This document shows, piece after piece, positions 1 to 9,600 of a DNA stretch of 14,087 bases. Each line of letters starts with the position of its first letter. Position 1 is the first letter of the stretch. Position numbers and translations under genes: made by a program. The notes under the pieces were generated by a model. It was not told where the DNA came from, did not search any database, and saw nothing but the letters and a program-made list of their open reading frames with translations. This DNA is from Prevotella sp. CAG:924. GTDB taxonomy: Bacteria > Bacteroidota > Bacteroidia > Bacteroidales > Bacteroidaceae. Location of the stretch: positions 1 to 14,087 of the forward strand of contig HF988474.1 in NCBI GenBank assembly GCA_000431975.1, written 5' to 3'.

Positions 1-3
1 TAC

Positions 4-37
4 TACTTTGCCTTTTAATATATATTACTTTGCCTTT
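4..37. repeat. 12-bp direct repeat TACTTTGCCTTT, two copies
   Basis: TACTTTGCCTTT occurs at 4-15 and again at 26-37, a period of 22 bases, with an AT-rich spacer. It lies at the very edge of the window, so further copies may exist to the left. TACTTTG resembles a Bacteroides -7 element (TAnnTTTG) short by one base, so the copies could be promoter-like elements or recombinase binding sites. Neither reading is established. Confidence 0.5.
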
Positions 38-440
38 GCAAGTATATTCCTTCGCGGACGCACCTATCTTCCTATTTTGACCCACCTCGTTTGCCGGTTG
101 AATGGAGGCTGTAAACGCCTTGCGGAAAGGCATCTTGAAGGGAGAAAAAAGAAGCGAAAGTCATACTAATTTTCTTTACGCTCTCTCGATCCCGACTTGC
201 AGGTGTCATCACCGTTGTCCGGCCCTGCCGTGGCGTATGCCTTTTGTCCGGGAAACTATAGCCTCCTTCTGCTTTCTCTTTTCTTTGGTGCACCCGTTCC
301 CTTCTTTCTTTGGTACTTCCGTTTCTTTCTTTTTAATGCGTCCGTTCCCGTGTCTTGCAACCGATGTCGGTTGATGGCCGATAGTGATAGGGAAGTGTCG
401 GGGCATCTGTCGGCACGTTGATGTCGGCCATCTATCCCTA

Positions 441-487
441 TACCTTATTATATATAGGGGCTTATGCTCTACCTTATTATATATAGG
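441..487. repeat. 18-bp direct repeat TACCTTATTATATATAGG, two copies
   Basis: Two identical 18-bp copies lie at 441-458 and 470-487, 29 bases apart, in a GC-rich surround. The first copy overlaps a small inverted repeat: CCCTATA at 436-442 can pair with TATAGGG at 453-459. Such paired AT-rich copies could be protein-binding iterons or a local duplication. There is no replication gene nearby to support an origin. Confidence 0.6.
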
Positions 488-1189
488 AACGTATGGCCGG
501 GTGTGATGTTCCGGTTGGTCTTGTCCTCGCCTTCATCTGTTTCCAGTCATAACTCCTGAGATCTGCCGTGCCTCTTTGGGAAAATGCCGTCTTGATGCAA
601 CTCCTTTTTATAGACTGAAACAGTAGACACCTTGCAGAAAGCTATCCTAAGAAAATAGACGGTTAGATAGAAGCCGTACTGTTTTTCCTTGCGCTTTCCG
701 GGTTCCAACTCGTAGGACATCATTATCGTTTCTTGATCTTCCGTGATGCGAACTTCTCAATACCTTACGATCTTGATAGTCAGTCAAATAATATTTATGG
801 GCGGGATCGTCTGAAAGATCTCAATAGCATTTGTTGGTTAGTTAAGGTAGTGGATCGGTTGTTCTTTATTTCTGCTTGTTTTATTCCTCTTTTTCGATAA
901 TTATGCTTATTTTTGTGTATAAAAACAATCTCTCATGGAGAACAGAATTGCTTATAGACGCAAGAACAAAGTTTAGAAAAACAATACGGAGCTTTAAATA
1001 GCGATGTATGAGGAATGGGAGAATGATGGGTACAAGTCCCGAACTTTTTAAGGCGATATACATAACTGCAAGCATATCAATAAGATATAAGTGCATGCAG
1101 GACTAGAAGGTATGGCTTTTGTTAGGTTGGGTCTTAGTGACTATTAAATGGAACGACTTTGATTTTACAGAAATCTTAAAAGAAATATT

Positions 1190-2524
1190 ATGCGTGATAT
1201 TACAATAAAAAACTTCCGTTGCTACGAAGAAAAAAACATAGAATTTCGCAGAGGAGTTAATTTACTAATTGGAGATAATTCAGTTGGTAAGACATCATTG
1301 CTTCATGCTTGTAATTTAGTAATGAATGCATTTTTTTCTGGTTATAGTGATGAAAACACGGTTTGGAAAAGTGCAGATGACAAAGATTTCCGTGAAACAG
1401 GAATCACAGAATCACCTATAGAACTCGTATTTCACGCAGGCGAATGGGATTTTCCAACTATTCAGACACAAATAGGAGACTCTTATTCTTTGGATACAAA
1501 TGTGGAGCTGAAAATAGAAAAAAAGTCAAAGAAGAATTCCCGGAATCTTGTCACCGGTCTAAAACCATTAAAAGATTATGCAACTGCCCTTATGCTCTTT
1601 TCACATGTCGTACAAGAAGACAAAAGTATAAGACAGATTAATCCGCTGCCTGTTTATGCTTGTTTTACAACAGAGGACATTCATACTGTACGGAAGTTCG
1701 ATAAGACAAGATTCAAGAAATACAATCATAAGCCCTCATTCGGCTATTATGAGTGTTATGATTGTAAAGGCTTGTTTGAATGTTGGATAAATCGACTCCT
1801 TGTTCTGAGAGGAGCGCAAAAGGGAGAAGAAGAGATAAATTCAGTCAGAAATGCCATCATTGATGCATTAGGTCCCGATGGTTGTAATATCATCAGTGAT
1901 ATTGATATCCGCCATAATGAAGGTAAGGTATATTTCAAATTTGTCGATGGCAGGGAATCAGAGTCCACATTACTGTCAGATGGTTATCGCCGATTAGTAA
2001 ATATTGTGATGGATATTGCATTCCGTTGTGCGTTGCTTAATAAAGCAATGTTTGGAGATCAATGCTACAAACGTACACATGGTACTGTAATTATTGATGA
2101 GATAGATGAACATCTGCATCCTGCTTTACAGGTTCGTGTTTTAAAGGCTTTACAGGATACATTTCCCCAAATCCAGTTTATTGTCAGTACACATGCTCCG
2201 CTGGTAATGTCGTCAGTAGAACCAAGAAATGATGAAAACGGAAATGAGATAAATGTAGTGTATAAATTGGAGTATGCTAATGGTAATTATACACATAGAG
2301 AACTTAATCTATACGGGATGGATGCCTCAACAATTATTGAAACATATATGGGACAACCCTCTAGAGATTTGAAAGTCAATGCAGGCATTAAGAAAATATT
2401 AGATTTAATAGATAAGGGGAATGTCCAGAAGGCAAGGGAATTGTTGAAAGAGTTAGGGCAGAATATTGCTAGCGGAGATCCTGAATTAACAAGAGTTGAA
2501 GCATTAATTTCATTCATGGAATAA
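1190..2524 (+). CDS. ptuA: Septu anti-phage system ATPase PtuA (AAA/ABC-type, OLD-like)
   Basis: This 444-aa protein is a complete ABC/SMC-like ATPase of the type found in OLD and Septu systems. The Walker A loop GDNSVGKT is at residues 28-35, directly after the N-terminal strands typical of these proteins (ITIKNFRCYEE). A signature-like LSDGYRR begins at L262, Walker B ends in D303-E304, and the switch histidine is H335 in STHAP. No TOPRIM domain follows, so nuclease activity must come from a partner. The next gene, nine bases downstream on the same strand, encodes an HNH protein of the PtuB family. That pairing defines Septu, in which PtuA senses and controls and PtuB cuts nucleic acid. The chosen ATG leaves 23 residues before the LLIGDN strand, as usual for the family, and follows an A-rich leader with no clear Shine-Dalgarno site. 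There is no reverse transcriptase in the window, so it is not the PtuAB of a retron such as Ec78, unless one lies outside. Family and motifs are seen; the anti-phage role is inferred from the family. Confidence 0.88.
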   Translation: MRDITIKNFRCYEEKNIEFRRGVNLLIGDNSVGKTSLLHACNLVMNAFFSGYSDENTVWKSADDKDFRETGITESPIELVFHAGEWDFPTIQTQIGDSYSLDTNVELKIEKKSKKNSRNLVTGLKPLKDYATALMLFSHVVQEDKSIRQINPLPVYACFTTEDIHTVRKFDKTRFKKYNHKPSFGYYECYDCKGLFECWINRLLVLRGAQKGEEEINSVRNAIIDALGPDGCNIISDIDIRHNEGKVYFKFVDGRESESTLLSDGYRRLVNIVMDIAFRCALLNKAMFGDQCYKRTHGTVIIDEIDEHLHPALQVRVLKALQDTFPQIQFIVSTHAPLVMSSVEPRNDENGNEINVVYKLEYANGNYTHRELNLYGMDASTIIETYMGQPSRDLKVNAGIKKILDLIDKGNVQKARELLKELGQNIASGDPELTRVEALISFME

Positions 2525-2533
2525 ACAAGCCTT

Positions 2534-3223
2534 ATGATTCTGATTACAAAAAATAAAGAACCGAAAGAGTGGACTGAGTATCGCAACACTCCCGGGGTAG
2601 ATTATCAGGCCATTCCGGAGTTAGTCCAATCGCTTTTGAAAGAGCAGGGATATATATGTGCCTATTGTATGCGCAGAATTCCTGTAAGGGATAGATTGTA
2701 TAAGAAAGATGGCAATAATTATGTCTTGACGGATGAGGATCATCGGGTGGAACATATAAAAAGCAGGGAACTGCATGATGATTTGAAGTTAGAATATACG
2801 AATATGGTGGTCTGTTGTCCCGGTCATATTGGAACGGAAGATCACTGTGATAGATTAAAGGGGGCAAAGGATATTTCATTTACTCCACTTGATCAACAGT
2901 TTATAAAAACCATCAAATACCGTTCAGATGGAACCATATTGTCTACCAATGAACAATATGATAAGGAGATAAATGAGATTCTGAATTTAAATACAGAATT
3001 ACTTAAGAAAAACAGGAAAACTATGTTAATTGAAGTAATCACCCGAATCAACGTAGATTGTAAGAGAGAAAAGAGTTGGGATAAAAATACGCTGGAGCGT
3101 TATTTAAGTAAATACAGCGAAAAACACTCCGAGAAAGATGGAGAAGATGTAAAAGAAAAATATTATTCCTATTGTGGCATTATCACTTGGTTTTTACAGA
3201 AAAAACTACGTGCCTTGGGATAA
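2534..3223 (+). CDS. ptuB: Septu HNH endonuclease PtuB (TIGR02646-like)
   Basis: This 229-aa protein carries an HNH (beta-beta-alpha metal) nuclease fold in its first half. A CAYC zinc knuckle is at C42 and C45. The core E73-H74 (VEHIKSR) is preceded by D69-H70, and N90 (LEYTNMVV) supplies the HNH asparagine. A second metal cluster follows, with C94-C95 and then H104-C105 and K109. This C-x2-C, EH, Y-x-N, CC and C...KG order is that of the TIGR02646 family, used as PtuB in Septu and as effector in Ec78-type retrons. The C-terminal half (about 130-229) is charged, without a motif I know, and probably docks on PtuA. The start follows the ATPase stop by nine bases, so the two are almost certainly co-transcribed. 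All catalytic residues I look for are present, so the enzyme should be active. The substrate cannot be read from the sequence. Confidence 0.87.
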   Translation: MILITKNKEPKEWTEYRNTPGVDYQAIPELVQSLLKEQGYICAYCMRRIPVRDRLYKKDGNNYVLTDEDHRVEHIKSRELHDDLKLEYTNMVVCCPGHIGTEDHCDRLKGAKDISFTPLDQQFIKTIKYRSDGTILSTNEQYDKEINEILNLNTELLKKNRKTMLIEVITRINVDCKREKSWDKNTLERYLSKYSEKHSEKDGEDVKEKYYSYCGIITWFLQKKLRALG

Positions 3224-3380
3224 ACTAGTTGATATTTACAAACATCTCAGTCCGATCAAGATTTTGGTTGTTTTTTATGAGCTTTAGCAGATTACTGTGC
3301 GAAGCATTGCCATTTTTAAAGTAAGAGAAATGGTATTGTTTCGGTTTGAATATTTCTAATATGCTCAGAGCACTATTAGT

Positions 3381-3423
3381 AAAAAAAAGATCCGAATATA
3401 AGCAATTGGCTTATATTCGGATC
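3381..3423 (-). terminator. Strong hairpin terminator between convergent operons
   Basis: A perfect 15-bp inverted repeat (GATCCGAATATAAGC at 3389-3403 and its complement at 3409-3423) encloses a five-base loop. On the plus strand it is preceded by eight A residues (3381-3388). Read from the minus strand this is a stem followed by a U8 tract, a textbook intrinsic terminator for the restriction operon that ends at 3458. Plus-strand transcripts from ptuB would meet the same stem followed by CTCTTATTGTT, which is less U-rich, so termination in that direction is plausible but weaker. It insulates two defence modules that face each other. Confidence 0.85.
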
Positions 3424-3457
3424 CTCTTATTGTTGTACATCTAACTCCACCAGCAGC

Positions 3458-6400
3458 TCAGGCTAAAATGCTTTTAAACAAAACGTCCAGATAATTACTG
3501 TCTGATTGGAATATTACATGACTATCTGTAAACTCAGGTTTTGTACCCCAAAAGCTAACATCCTCATAATCTGTATTACTGATAATATAACTATCAAGGA
3601 TAATACTATCATCATTTAAGGTAGGCTGTATCTCATCCTTCAACAAGTTATACAACTGGATTTTGGGATCATTTAATCCTTTCAGATTCCTTATACCCTT
3701 AGGATCAATGAAGGTCACGTGTTGTAGCCTTCCATCATTGACCCATAGGATAAAATCAGGATAGAAATTATTTGCTTCAAAGAAGCCGATTCCTTTGCGG
3801 CTCTCATTACGCAATAGATAAATTTCCTTTCCTGAAAGTTTATCACATTTATGATTGAAGAAATATTCACGAACGTCCTTTACGAACGTAGTTTCTCCAA
3901 CATTAAGGGCAACGGGCGAAATCTTAATAAGAGGTTCGTTGGTATTTTCATCACGTAGGATTTTCTTACCTGTCGAGTCAGTATCGCGTAAACTTAGCAG
4001 AGGAAGATATAGATGACGGTCAAAATGCACAGCTTGAATCCAATTTCCATATATTTGGAAATCGGAGTCGAAATTGCCAGATAAAATCTGTTCCCTTAGC
4101 TCTTTGAGTTTTTCAATCCATTCTTCCTGATCTTTACGGACCTCTACTGCATACTGTTCAAAGAAGTTGGGGTCATTGGCGTCAATATAAACAGACTCCA
4201 TATATTTTGCCTCCCATTTACCTTTAAGCAATTTATAGGCCTTGTCAATATATGCTCGCAGCAAGGCTATGGTTATCTCTTCCCATCTATTTACGTCATG
4301 TCCGAAGTCGTGAAACTCCATGTCCGCTTGCTGTATTGACAGTTCATACCACTTAGGATTCAGCATCAATGCCTTAAGCATGTCCATGCTCAATTCCATA
4401 TTGTACCAGCTACGTTCATTCTTCATCTGCTGCAGTGCAAAGAATATTCTGTTCCAGTTAAGAAGCTTGAGATGCTGTTCTTTTAATTTTTCCGTATGGG
4501 TAAGGACAGCCGTCTCAACTCTGGAACCAACACTATAGATGGACTCTACTTTTGGAGTCCAATCCAACTTAACATAAGTTTGGTCCAGCATTTCTAAAGG
4601 ATGAACGACAACCTGTTTCTTGAAGTCATATCCCTGTTTCAATCTTACAATCTTGAGCTTGGATGTACCCAAAAGATTGGTGGTCGGGATATTTATGGTT
4701 TCATAAACTTCTTCATTTGCAGGAAGTCCATCATCTTCAAGATATTTCCGGAAGGCATCCATATAATCTGCCCGCACGCCAAATACATTAAGCGTTTCAA
4801 TCTCTCGTAATCCCTTGGGTAACTTGCCGGGACTAAAGCTGGTATCCAATTTAGTGCTTCGTTTCAAGGAATATTGAAATCCTTTTAGGCGCACGCCACG
4901 TCCGAAAAGCTGGATTATCTCAGAACCTTCTGATTTTCCAACATTCATTAGCCCCATAACTGACACTCTCCAGCTGCTCCAGCCTTCATTGAATTTCTTA
5001 GAACCTATAAGGATATTGATGCCAGAGTCCTCATTGTTAATTTCGTTGAAAAGAGATATGTTCCCAAACTCCTTGGTTTCACATAATAATCCATTTTTTT
5101 CACACAACGACAACAAACTTGCACTGTCACCTACATTGATTACGCCAAAATAATCAGAGTTTCCTATACGAAGTCCGATCTCTTCATCTCCACCCTTTTG
5201 CTTATCAATATGAAGATGCGCGCCGACAATACCACTATGAAAAATCGTTTCAAGCATTTTTTTATAAGTGGTCTCAGCAAAAGCATCTTCTTCACCAGCA
5301 TGCAAGCCCTGCTTGGTCATCTGAAAGCTGTTGGCAAAAAGGGAATACCCTCGGACATTCTTTATGCCGTCATTAGGATTTAGCAAGCGTTTTATATAGC
5401 CACAAAATTCTCGTGGGTTTTCTACGAAATTCTGCAGGAATAGCAAGATTTGCACAACGTCACTGACCTTACGTTTATTGTCCGTGCGAACAGCCTTTAC
5501 GGAGCCACCGACAAATATGCCAAGGGGCTTGGCTATCAAGAAGCGAGTTCTTATCAATGGCGTTGCCTGATAGACTAATGTCTGCTCATACAGACACAGT
5601 AAATAGGCTGTAAGATACATATTGAAAAGTTCCTCATCGTCCCATGATGCCATGTTCATAATGCGATAGTCCTTGCCATAACCATCGTTGTAGAAATAGC
5701 GGTACGAATAGTCGAAAAGGGTTGCCTTTCCATATTCTTGGAGCAGCATTTCCCGTTTGTTACCGTTTTGAGCAGCAATCGCTTGACCAAAGGTAGCGGA
5801 ATATTCAAACGAAAATCCTTTCTGTGTCAGTTTGTTTCGATAAAGTTTCCATACATCTCCGCCACTTCCACGATGCCCTTCATCAACCAACACAAGGTTG
5901 TTACCTTCAAAGCTGTCTACTGCTACCGTCTTGTCGCCATCACTTACGGCAAGTTTATTGACATCTATAAGGTAAATTACATTTTCTCCATTGAACAATT
6001 GTGAACGGTGATCCTTGATGAATATTTCTGCGTGGAATCCCGACTCTTCCAGCTCTTTATAATGCTGATTGCTCAGTCCTTCATTGGGTGTGAGGATAAT
6101 GATGCGATTCAACTTTCTCGCCTTGTATTTTTTAGCATAATACAAGTATTGCTTGATGTTGATATGAAGCATTAGGGTCTTTCCAGAGCCTGTGGCACAC
6201 CAAAAGGCGAGCTTGTTCAGGTCGTCTTCTGTGAATTGGGTTATACCATGCCATGCTTCTGGACGCAGATTAAAATCGTTGACTAAGAAGTCATTGATAT
6301 CTCGAAGTAATTTTTCTTTATCGGAGAAATATCTGTCAAGATATATCTCTGTAAAAAGTAATGCCAAATATTGATAGTACTTCCATTGGATCTTGTCATT

Positions 6401-6688
6401 GCGATGTTCATTTATTTCGCGTGTATGATGAATTATATTCTGGTCATACTCCATCATTTGCTGCTCTGAAATGCCATGATCAGTATAGAGATGTTGCTTT
6501 AAGGCAATATGCAAATATGATACACCCTCATCATTCACGCCTTCTAAAGCAGGGTCCTTAAGATCTCTGCTGAAAGCTTCAAAATCCTTGCAGCCAAATA
6601 AACTCAAAAAGAATTTAAATAGCACGAGGGATTCTTGTAGCTTTGCAGGCTTCTTTATATTATTTCGTTCTTGTAGTGACATAATCAT
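3458..6688 (-). CDS. Type III-like restriction subunit: SF2 helicase with C-terminal PD-(D/E)xK nuclease
   Basis: This 1076-aa protein has the architecture of a type III Res subunit. The helicase motifs are ATGSGKT (A165-T171, Walker A), DEGH (D269-H272, motif II), a SAT motif in FEYSATFG, and QLFGRGVR (Q593-R600, motif VI). Near the C-terminus P977-D978 (FYPDFILW) and D995-P-K997 (FIDPKG) form the PD...DxK nuclease centre. In type III enzymes such a subunit uses ATP to move along or communicate through DNA, and cuts unmodified DNA as a complex with the Mod subunit. The ATG shares one base with the TAA of the methyltransferase gene (TAATG), so translation is probably coupled and the two proteins should form one complex. 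A second ATG two codons downstream is an alternative start. All catalytic residues are intact. Motif II is DEGH rather than DEAH, a variant seen in this family. Sampled G+C is about 42%. The operon ends here, before the hairpin at 3381-3423. Confidence 0.85.
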   Translation of the reverse strand: MIMSLQERNNIKKPAKLQESLVLFKFFLSLFGCKDFEAFSRDLKDPALEGVNDEGVSYLHIALKQHLYTDHGISEQQMMEYDQNIIHHTREINEHRNDKIQWKYYQYLALLFTEIYLDRYFSDKEKLLRDINDFLVNDFNLRPEAWHGITQFTEDDLNKLAFWCATGSGKTLMLHINIKQYLYYAKKYKARKLNRIIILTPNEGLSNQHYKELEESGFHAEIFIKDHRSQLFNGENVIYLIDVNKLAVSDGDKTVAVDSFEGNNLVLVDEGHRGSGGDVWKLYRNKLTQKGFSFEYSATFGQAIAAQNGNKREMLLQEYGKATLFDYSYRYFYNDGYGKDYRIMNMASWDDEELFNMYLTAYLLCLYEQTLVYQATPLIRTRFLIAKPLGIFVGGSVKAVRTDNKRKVSDVVQILLFLQNFVENPREFCGYIKRLLNPNDGIKNVRGYSLFANSFQMTKQGLHAGEEDAFAETTYKKMLETIFHSGIVGAHLHIDKQKGGDEEIGLRIGNSDYFGVINVGDSASLLSLCEKNGLLCETKEFGNISLFNEINNEDSGINILIGSKKFNEGWSSWRVSVMGLMNVGKSEGSEIIQLFGRGVRLKGFQYSLKRSTKLDTSFSPGKLPKGLREIETLNVFGVRADYMDAFRKYLEDDGLPANEEVYETINIPTTNLLGTSKLKIVRLKQGYDFKKQVVVHPLEMLDQTYVKLDWTPKVESIYSVGSRVETAVLTHTEKLKEQHLKLLNWNRIFFALQQMKNERSWYNMELSMDMLKALMLNPKWYELSIQQADMEFHDFGHDVNRWEEITIALLRAYIDKAYKLLKGKWEAKYMESVYIDANDPNFFEQYAVEVRKDQEEWIEKLKELREQILSGNFDSDFQIYGNWIQAVHFDRHLYLPLLSLRDTDSTGKKILRDENTNEPLIKISPVALNVGETTFVKDVREYFFNHKCDKLSGKEIYLLRNESRKGIGFFEANNFYPDFILWVNDGRLQHVTFIDPKGIRNLKGLNDPKIQLYNLLKDEIQPTLNDDSIILDSYIISNTDYEDVSFWGTKPEFTDSHVIFQSDSNYLDVLFKSILA

Positions 6689-9600
6689 TAGTTTAGATCG
6701 AACATGCGTTTTTGAAATTCTTCTTCAATTAGGATCACTTTCCAGCTTTCTTCGTCTCGACGAAGATTGGGAAGAGTATTGTCGCCATTTACATAGATCA
6801 CATCAAACTCAGAATCCTTTGTCCGAAAATCCATCTTTTCAAAGAAACGATTTAGTTTCTCATTATCAATCTCCTTACAATTACGCCAGATCACAAGAGT
6901 CTTATCTCCTTGTTTGTGTGTACGACCGGTCACAACACATACATTGCTATTTTCATACCAGCTCTCTGTCTCCACATTCAATCCTATCAGATAGTTAAAA
7001 GTTTCCACCATATCCACGGGAGTATCTACCAGCTCATTGTCCTTTGTGGTCTTGATGGTGAAGGTAAACGGATTCTCGAACATTTTAATGTTCAAAAGGG
7101 AATCACGTGTTTCTGTATCGAGCATATAGCTAAGCATATAGCTTTCTTTAAACTCAGACCCATCTTTAAACAATCCCTTTGACTGTTGCAATTGAAGGTT
7201 ATTTAACGTATCTTCATACTGCTCCAAACGGATATATTTGAAACATTGGCTAATGCCGTTCCGAGATACGGGTTTCTTATCTTTCCAATCTGATGAGTAA
7301 ATGACTTTTTCAATACGAGTACGAGTAACGTTGTCAAAATATAATCCCATTTCACAGAGAATATATTTACGTTTACCATGATCTTTCCGATTCAAACTGA
7401 TAACAGCATGTCCGGTCGTTCCAGATCCTGCAAAAAAATCTAAAAACAATGCTTTGTTATTGTGAGATTCTATCTTTAATGTATCTTCTACTGCGTATAT
7501 AGATTTAGGATAACTAAAGAGATTACTACCTAATATATCTGCTAAGATGTTTGCTCCAAAAGTAGATGCAGAATATTCTGGTTTGTCCCATATGGTGAAA
7601 GGTTGCATACCTTCATTACGCATACGTCCTTTATAATAAACTGCAGGGTTTCCAATACGATCAAGTCTAACTCCTAATTCATTAGAATCTTTCATCTTTA
7701 TAAGAGTTTCTATTGAATATTTCCAGGTTCGCATACGACCACTTTCATCTATTGGTAATGACATAATTTCATTATCAGATATATTTTCATTTAATTGATA
7801 AGATTTCGTTGTTTCATTCCAAACCATATTTGGTAATCTAAAGTCAGAACAATCCTTTTTTATAAAAATAGGATATATCATCTTTTGAGACTCTTGACTA
7901 TACTGTGCCCTTAGATTCCTCCATTCATATGGCCCTTTTTCGTCTCTTTCTCCATATCTTGATAATTGATTTTTATTTCTTTCCAATGAATTCACTTTAG
8001 CATTAGCTTTTCCAAAAAAAAGGCCATATTCATGTGATAATTGAAAACCTGTAATAGTTGATCTTCCTTGTGGATTATTCTTAATACTTACAGTTCCAAT
8101 ATGATTATCACGTCCATATATATTTGAAAGAATATAAAACAATTCATGAAGCTGGAAATCATCTATTGTCACACATATAAGACAATCTGACTTTAATAAT
8201 TTCCTGCTAATTAGTATACGATCATTTATTAAAGTTGCCCACGTACTATTTTTGTAACCATTCTTATAGATAATTTCTGACGCATTTGTATTATATGGAG
8301 GGTCTATATATATTCCATCCACTTCTTCTGTATATTTGTTTTGCAATAAATTCAATGCTTGAAAATTCTCACTATTTATCAATAATCCATTACATTGCTC
8401 ATCGATATTTTCTATACTACGTATTAACTTGTGCTTAAATTCTGTTGAGAAAAAAGCTGTATCAAGCACAAGGAAAGGATTTTGATGGAGGAATGTCTCT
8501 GTCAGCGGTTCCGAATAGCCTTCGTGCATGACATCCCCTTTGATTTCATTGATAGCGAAAAGCTTAACCCATTCCTTACGCTGTTGGTCATTGGCAATGA
8601 TTTCCGGGTATAAACTTTCAGGAACGCGATCGAGCGTGATGCAATAATCACATTGCACCACGAACTTCTTCTTTAACCATAGACGCTTTTGAAAGTCCTC
8701 CAATTGAGCTAACATCCGAATGATCTTTTCGCCAATAAGTTTGATGGCTTTTATCATGCCCAGCTGGTGCTCTATGTGTTTGGCGTCAAGATCATCGAGA
8801 AGCATCACCTCATTCTTGATATAGAAGTCGAGTTCACGACGTAAGAAGCCACCAAGATCTTTGTGTATAAAGTAGTCGAAAGAATTTTTCGCCGTGTAGT
8901 CCGTAAGATGCTTTTCAAGCAGTGTACGGCCTTTTTTCTTGTCATAAGTAAGCAATTCGAGAAAGTCTTCCGGACAACAAGTAGAAATGGCTGCAAATGC
9001 CTCTTCCATTAGCGCATCTTGTTTCGTACCTTTCTCCATTAATTCATAAGTGAAATAGATATTCAGCTCATCGTCTACCACTTCAAGAAATGGTGCATCA
9101 TCTTCATTTTTATATAAAGCGAAACGGCGCTCCATATTATTTGCTGCCTTGTTGTTATTTTGCTCAGTAGAAGCATCTTTCAGCACAAAATGAACCTTTC
9201 GCTTACTGTTTGGCAGCAGGCATGTATAGTTATGAAAATATTCAGAAGTCTTGATGTAATACTGATCGGCATTTGCCCAATAGAGCTTTACTTCTTCTCC
9301 ATTGTAAGGAATGGCATAAGTGTCATCCTTATAGCGACGCTTACTGATAAAGTCTCCTTCATCATAATAGCGAGAGAAGAATGTCGTCAAATGAGAAAAT
9401 ATTTCATTCTCAATAGCTGCCGTATCTGTAGAAGATGTCAATTTCTCTTTGAGTTGTACATATTCGGGATTAGAATCTGCGGATACCCCGAAGCTGGCAG
9501 CCTGATCTTCTATCACTTTTAAACGCTTTTTGATATTTTCTTGATCCTCAGAGCTGAATGAGGCAAGGATTGATTTCACTTGAGGCAATAGCTCCGAAGT

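Larger units (their letters stand above)
1..1189. other. Left flank without a supportable gene; GC-rich until about 800
   Basis: No open frame here gives a protein I recognise, and the short frames overlap one another on both strands. Base composition is unlike the genes that follow: the line at 181-240 counts 38 G+C of 60 and 481-540 counts 31 of 60, against about 18-20 of 60 in the neighbouring ATPase gene. G+C drops between about 780 and 900. A 58-codon frame on the minus strand (723 to 547, starting MMSYELEPGK) reads like protein, but I cannot match it to a family and it may be a gene remnant. The last 300 bases before 1190 are AT-rich and should hold the promoter of the ATPase operon. 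TTTG at 1118-1121 followed 20 bases later by TATTAAAT is a partial -33/-7 match, and TATTTTTG at 908-915 is a perfect -7 box without a good -33. The GC-rich part may be mobile-element or older chromosomal DNA. Confidence 0.5.

Noticed and set aside
72..421. Several overlapping frames on both strands at the left end (60-90 codons)
   Set aside because: They overlap one another in different frames, show low-complexity F/S-rich or K/R-rich content expected from GC-rich non-coding DNA, and match no domain I know.
881..1096. Minus-strand 71-codon frame just upstream of ptuA
   Set aside because: It has no recognisable domain and lies in the AT-rich leader where open frames arise easily.
900..1189. 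Retron ncRNA before the PtuAB genes
   Set aside because: No reverse transcriptase gene is present and I see no convincing msr/msd pairing.
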